From contig NW_023605194.1 in NCBI RefSeq assembly GCF_014898055.3, positions 61,729,361-61,793,360 of the forward strand: a stretch of DNA of 64,000 nt. The letters run 5' to 3'. The notes under the pieces are model-generated. The model was given only the letters and a program-made list of their open reading frames with translations, had not been told where the DNA came from and did not search any database. Source of the DNA: Talpa occidentalis (taxonomy: Eukaryota; Chordata; Mammalia; Eulipotyphla; Talpidae). Position numbers and translations under genes: made by a program. Below, one piece after another: positions 59,421-64,000 of this stretch (position 1 is the stretch's first letter; each line of letters begins with the position of its first letter).

Positions 59421-61690
59421 TCAACTATCAAAGACAAGGAATTTATAAGTTATTGTGGAGGCTATTAGGACAGCAATTGTATTTGAGTTCAAGGAAATGA
59501 ATATTTTGTAAGAGAAAGCATCCACTACTCATATCAGACATGTTACTATAAAATATTACATTCAACAAACATACATGAACTAATGCATCCACATAATTGT
59601 GCTATTTCAAAAGTGATCCTGCTATACCACAGTTGTCATTATTATAAACATTCCTTCTGGAATTCCTTTTAGAGAATGCACTTTTTTTTTTTTAATATCT
59701 ACAGAGTTAGCAAATCTTTTTCCTTTTCCTTTGAAAGCAGAAAACAGTTTTAGAAAACACAAAAATTATTAAGGCCATGGTTAGTGAAGTAGGTGTGTAT
59801 CTGAAAGAATGTGTAAGCTGCAATTTGAAGAATGTTTCCAGGGTGGCTCCAAATTCTGAAATCCATTCTAATATAGTTTTAAAGAAATACTTGTAGTTTT
59901 ATTTTTAAAAGTTGATGAAAACTTTAACTTTCAAAATATTGCAGAAAATATTTTGAGAATTGTGAAATAAGTACAAGTTTCCAGAGGAACTCTCTCTCAA
60001 GGACAACACATTTTTAAATAAATTGCATATAAATCACTGGAAAACTACTTAGTAGATACCACACACAGTTTCTTCATGTGTCAAAACTAGAGTAAGCAAT
60101 GTATATGTTAATTTGCTAAAAGGCAGAATAATTTGCTACCATCAACCAGAAACCAAGCTTTGGAAAACCTAGACTGCTCTCCTAACCCCATCATGGACAC
60201 CTTTAGATACAACATACTCTGTCTTTACTGTTAGAAATGTGCATTTCCTAACTAACTTGAAATTAAAAGTTCAATAAAAAATATCAACTTCCAACAGTTG
60301 TTTCTTATAAGAGAACATGAAACTGTGAAAACTGTAGTCTGAGCATTTCTATTATATATAAAGAAAATATTTACATTTTGTGAGGAGTTTCAGAAGAGAA
60401 TATAAATCAATACACAAAGTGGAATTCTCTAAAAGTTGTCTAAATTGCAATGAAAAGTTCAATAAAAAAAAGCAATAGATAACAGCTGGAAGGAACAACA
60501 TGTCTGGGTACATCTCAACTCTTTTTCAACACAATGCAATTAATTTGCTTCATGCTGACTTTGGCGGATTCTGACTTTCCTCAATGAAAACAGTTCTTGG
60601 CCATGATCTGAAATTAAATGCTGAAAGAGGATTAAACATCTCCTCACATTCCATATACCCTTTTTTAATTAATATGTAGTATGTCATGCAAATGACCCAG
60701 TGTGTCTGACATTTTAACTCCTTTGGACTTCAACAAGTAGCAACAAAATAAGAAGCACAGAATTGTTATAGGCTGTTCCAAGGATTCATCTACTACATTT
60801 CACCATTATAAGGATTCATTATACTACATTTCACCAGAATCAGGAAATTGGGGTGGTAAGATTATGTTTGTAAAAGACAGTAATTCTAACCTTCTTGGAC
60901 TCAAGAAGACAATTGATCCCAACAACAGCTTCTTCTTTATCCTACAATTTTAATTTCTATATTCTGCTCCATTCTGGATCTGGGTCAAATTGACCCTTGA
61001 GGCAAGGAGAAATATCCTTGTTGTTCCACTGTGAGTCAATGCAGGGTACAAACAAGGACTCCCTGCCTTTGATGTCTGAGAATTCTTCACTGAGGAGGAA
61101 GCCTCAAAGGCTGAGGGGGGTGTATGGTGGCTGGGTGTAGGGCTTGGGAGAGATGAGGTTATTAGATGTGGTCCTGCATAGCCTACTCCAAGGACATGAT
61201 GAGCATTTCTAAGATAGGAGGATAAAAGAGAGGAGAAAGACACCTTTGTATTTTGCTGAGTGCATCAGTCATGTGATCTCAGTCTCTTTCCACTGTATTT
61301 CTGCTTAATTAAAACTATGATTAAAGATAGACTTCTGTGACATAATAATTCCATATTACAGTTAGTGGAGAGCTAGCATATCATATTAATTCAGGCCTCT
61401 TTGACAGTGCCCCCTCTCTAAATCCTTAACCCCAACAGCTTAGAATCAGCTCTGAGAGCTTAACTGGAGGCTGATTTAAGTATGATTATTCTGCACTGCA
61501 CACAAGGAGATTTGGTAAGCAGAAAAGGCAGCCCAAGGAGACAAACATGTGACAGGGAATGAGGAACTGGGATCTCCCCTTTTTGGCTTGGCTGTGGACT
61601 CAATAAAAGCCCTGGAAAAAATATGCTCTTATTTGCCTTCTCCTTCTGAAAAGACAGTATGCACATCTGCTAGAGAGAGTGACATTCACA
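59421..61690. other. Unique sequence
   Basis: No gene or repeat recognised. A 21-bp near-repeat (aggattcat...tactacatttcacca) occurs at about 60782-60834. Confidence 0.55.
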
Positions 61691-62110
61691 ATTCTAGCAC
61701 AAACTTTTGTCTGTCAATGTGAAGCTGACAGCAAAGACCTCATAGTGAGGCCTGAGCATGGGGCAGAAAAGGTTAAACGATTAATTTGCCAAATTCAATT
61801 GCTAGGAAGAGATGGGACAATTCCAGGCAGTATAAATCAGCTATGCATTTAGAAACTATTATCAGGAGCACTAGACAGCCCTGCATGATCGTCTATAAAC
61901 CACAAGTGATGTCAAAGCTGTGAGGCTGCCGTCTGCCAGAGGCTCAAGCACAATAATAGATGCTAAAATTATTGCTGAAGTTGCATATTAGATTACGAAG
62001 GGACCAAGAGCAGTAAAGTCCTTGGAAGGTTTCCCTCTGAGTTTTACAAGAAATAAGATAAGCAGCATCTCCAACTGTAATCACAAAATATAATAAAAAT
62101 GCTCTGGATT
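61690..62110. other. Candidate conserved non-coding element
   Basis: No repeat similarity, no open frame and balanced composition. It is dense in short AT-rich homeobox/TF-like words (attaatttgcc, gctatgcattta, ctaaaattattgctgaag). Composition alone suggests a constrained regulatory stretch; this is inference only. Confidence 0.25.
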
Positions 62111-62960
62111 CTCACAGGACTTGCAAATGTATCTCCCTTGAGTGGTATAAAACCATTCCTTTCCTAATGCACAATGATGAGGACAAAGTTACCCCCAAAA
62201 TGAGGCATTGTCTAGCTGGTGACACAGAAAACTCCATATGGGGTCTTTTTAAACTGTGCTTTTAAGAACTGGGCTTATGTAAAGACCCTGACCTGTGCTT
62301 TCTACCTCTGCACTTTTTCCCTTCGTTTATGTATCTCAGCTATACAATCCTTTTGTTCAACACTTCCAGGCTAATTCCTTCTGCCATTTGATGAAGTGAT
62401 GGGGCTGCAAGCTTCCCGGCTTCCCTCACTCTCCTTCCACCCCATTCTCATCCTCAGCTCCTACTATTTCCACCCCAGGTCATGCTCAAAGTTTCTCTTG
62501 TCACCTGTGAAGTGCAAAGTTCAGAGACAGTAACTTTCAGACAAAAATGAAAATCACATATGAGAAAATTCACTCCAATATTAAAAAAAAACAACTAAAA
62601 TGGTTTTCTAGGAGTTCCCCATTTTTTCTGAAACTTCTTATATATCACCTCATGCTTTCTTTTCAAGTATTTTTAAAAATTTTAGATGGACCAATGCGTT
62701 ATTGAGTGATTGCTTAGTACATCCCAAATTATCTTTTTAAGAAAGCATATCAGGTTAAGAAAGACACAAAAGAAATAAAGAAATTTAAATAAAATGTCTC
62801 TGGAAAAGCAAACCTAAAATACAAGACATTTATTTAACAGAAACAATCCATTGAAAGGTACTAAGAACACATAAAAATACTTTATATCTCTCATAAAATA
62901 TTTGAGAATTAATCATCATAAAATGCAAGGCATACCAAAAGTGAAAAATTTTTGAATGAA
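62111..62960. other. Unique sequence
   Basis: No gene or repeat recognised. Confidence 0.55.
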
Positions 62961-62975
62961 TTAAAATGACAACTA

Positions 62976-63267
62976 GGGCCTCCCCAGTGGCGCAGCGGTT
63001 AAGCGCTGGGTTGTGAAGCTGCCCGCAGCCTCCGCAGCGCTGGTTCGACCCCTGGCCGCCGGGTGAGGGTCCTACATGGCGTGCAGACCTCTCCTGCCGC
63101 CCACTGCTCCCCTCCGCAGTGTACTTCAGTCTGTCTGCTCTGCTCTCCGCTCTGGCTCTAGTGAATTCTCTCACCCTCCTGCACTTCTGACTGTACCCAG
63201 TGCTTGTATAAATAAATAAATAAATAAATCTTAAAAAAAAAAGAGTTTAAAAATAATAATAAACAAA
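62976..63267 (+). mobile_element. tRNA-derived SINE, younger subfamily, exact duplication
   Basis: Head gggcctccccagtggcgcag, gggttgtgaag, B-box ggttcgacccc near 63042, end acccagtgcttgtataaata with AATA repeats, TCTT and an extended A-rich tail. CpG-rich head, suggesting little decay. Exact 14-bp duplication taaaatgacaacta at 62962-62975 and 63268-63281. Confidence 0.97.
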
Positions 63268-63554
63268 TAAAATGACAACTAAAGATATATTTGACACTGG
63301 GTTCCAACAATGAGTCTATGTTAGAACCAGTTCAAAAAATGGTCAACTAGGTATATAAAGCCTGAATGACCAAAAAGGATTTGAACTCTCAGATAAAATA
63401 AATACGATTGGCTTTGTTTGACACACCTAAGAGTTGTTTGAGACACCATAAGAGTTTTGCCTCTAACTGGATAAAGTTATGGAACATGTATCAAGTGAGT
63501 ATGGAAGCATTATATTCAAAATATCTATTTTCTGTTAAGTCTAAAAATCTGAAG

Positions 63555-63775
63555 GCACAACAGTGCAGTGTGGTAATGGTCAAGATGGTCTGGTGGCAAT
63601 CCATGCTCAGGCTCAATTATTTACCATTTCTGAAACCTTGGAAATGGTACTTAACTTTTCTGTAATTCAGTCTCATCATGTAAATGAGGACAATAATATA
63701 AAAATGAATGCTAGAATTAATTCTGTTAATGTATTTTAAAATACTTTGAAGATTATCTCGTCGAAGTGCTATTTG
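63555..63775 (+). repeat. MIR SINE
   Basis: 'gcaatccatgctcaggctca', 'aaaccttggaaatggtactt', 'cagtctcatcatgtaaatga' and 'ggacaataatataaaaatga' match MIR in order. Confidence 0.8.
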
Positions 63776-63830
63776 TTACTATGCTACCTTTTCTTGTTTC
63801 TCCTTCTTCCTTTATATTTAGAGAGAGGTT

Positions 63831-63920
63831 TTTCTGTTTGTCTCATTTAAAAGTACTATTTTCTGTTTGTCTCATTTAAAAGTACTCTCTATTTTTCTGT
63901 TTGTCTCATTTAAAAGTACT
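63831..63920. repeat. 27-bp direct repeat, three exact copies
   Basis: The 27-bp unit (tttctgtttgtctcattt...aagtact) occurs at 63831-63857, 63860-63886 and 63894-63920, separated by 2 and 7 bases. The last copy directly abuts the truncated SINE. Confidence 0.96.
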
Positions 63921-63921
63921 C

Positions 63922-64000
63922 AGAGGGGTTAAGACGCAACCTATGAAGCTGTCTGCAGCCACTGCTGCACAAGTTCAATCCCCGGCCAGGGAGATATCCA
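63922..64000 (+). mobile_element. tRNA-derived SINE, older subfamily, truncated at 5' and cut by window end
   Basis: Starts inside the head (aggggttaagacgcaaccta), lacking about 20 bases of the tRNA-like 5' end. The B-box aagttcaatcccc is near 63970. It matches the older subfamily (compare the complement of 42352-42630). Confidence 0.88.

Noticed and set aside
63831..63920. CRISPR-like array
   Set aside because: Three direct repeats with spacers of 2 and 7 bases in mammalian DNA; this is a simple tandem duplication.

Overview
This is AT-rich, non-coding nuclear DNA from a placental mammal. I found no host exon, tRNA, rRNA, CpG island or CRISPR array. The evidence is the repeat content: LINE-1 copies of several ages, 14 copies of a tRNA-derived SINE, ancient MIR and L2 fragments, a MER5A-type hAT fossil, a MaLR-like LTR and solo LTRs of two other retroviral families. 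The SINE has Pol III A and B boxes, a tail of AATAAA plus TCTTT plus poly(A) (the 'T+' SINE architecture) and fresh target-site duplications. It does not look like the SINEs I know from carnivores (CAN), horses (ERE), vesper bats (VES), ruminants (Bov-tA) or pigs (PRE). A laurasiatherian outside those groups, perhaps a pangolin, is a low-confidence guess; I cannot name the species.

Layout. 1-2211: a young minus-strand L1 with its 5' part inverted. 2250-4034: MIR and L2 fragments, a short young L1 with a 16-bp duplication, a SINE. 4.0-8.0 kb: unique sequence, then an ancient L1 (also 5'-inverted) carrying a young SINE. 8.0-12.7 kb: the longest stretch with no recognisable repeat. 12.7-23.4 kb: SINEs, an ancient L1, an LTR-like block at 18.3-19.4 kb, a MER5A fossil, a (CA)16 microsatellite, a MIR and a young L1. 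23.4-31.5 kb: old MIR/L2/L1 fossils, a SINE and a MaLR-like LTR. 33-37.4 kb: four solo LTRs, three of one family, all with target-site duplications. 37.4-46.7 kb: older and younger L1 3' ends, four SINEs and an unrecognised coding-like relic. 46.7-56.8 kb: a 2.7-kb young L1 with broken ORF2, more SINE/MIR, then an ancient internally deleted L1. 56.8-64 kb: mostly unique sequence including a possible conserved non-coding stretch at 61.7-62.1 kb, two young SINEs, a MIR, a 27-bp triplication and a SINE cut by the window edge.

No genes work together here. What connects the elements is transposition: L1 copies supply a (now broken) reverse transcriptase/endonuclease ORF2, and the SINEs carry L1-style A-tails and 10-17 bp duplications, so they were presumably mobilised by L1. 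Nothing in the window amounts to a new biological system. The best-supported observations are insertion histories: exact target-site duplications, two twin-priming inversions, two L1 3'-end types and at least two SINE subfamilies.
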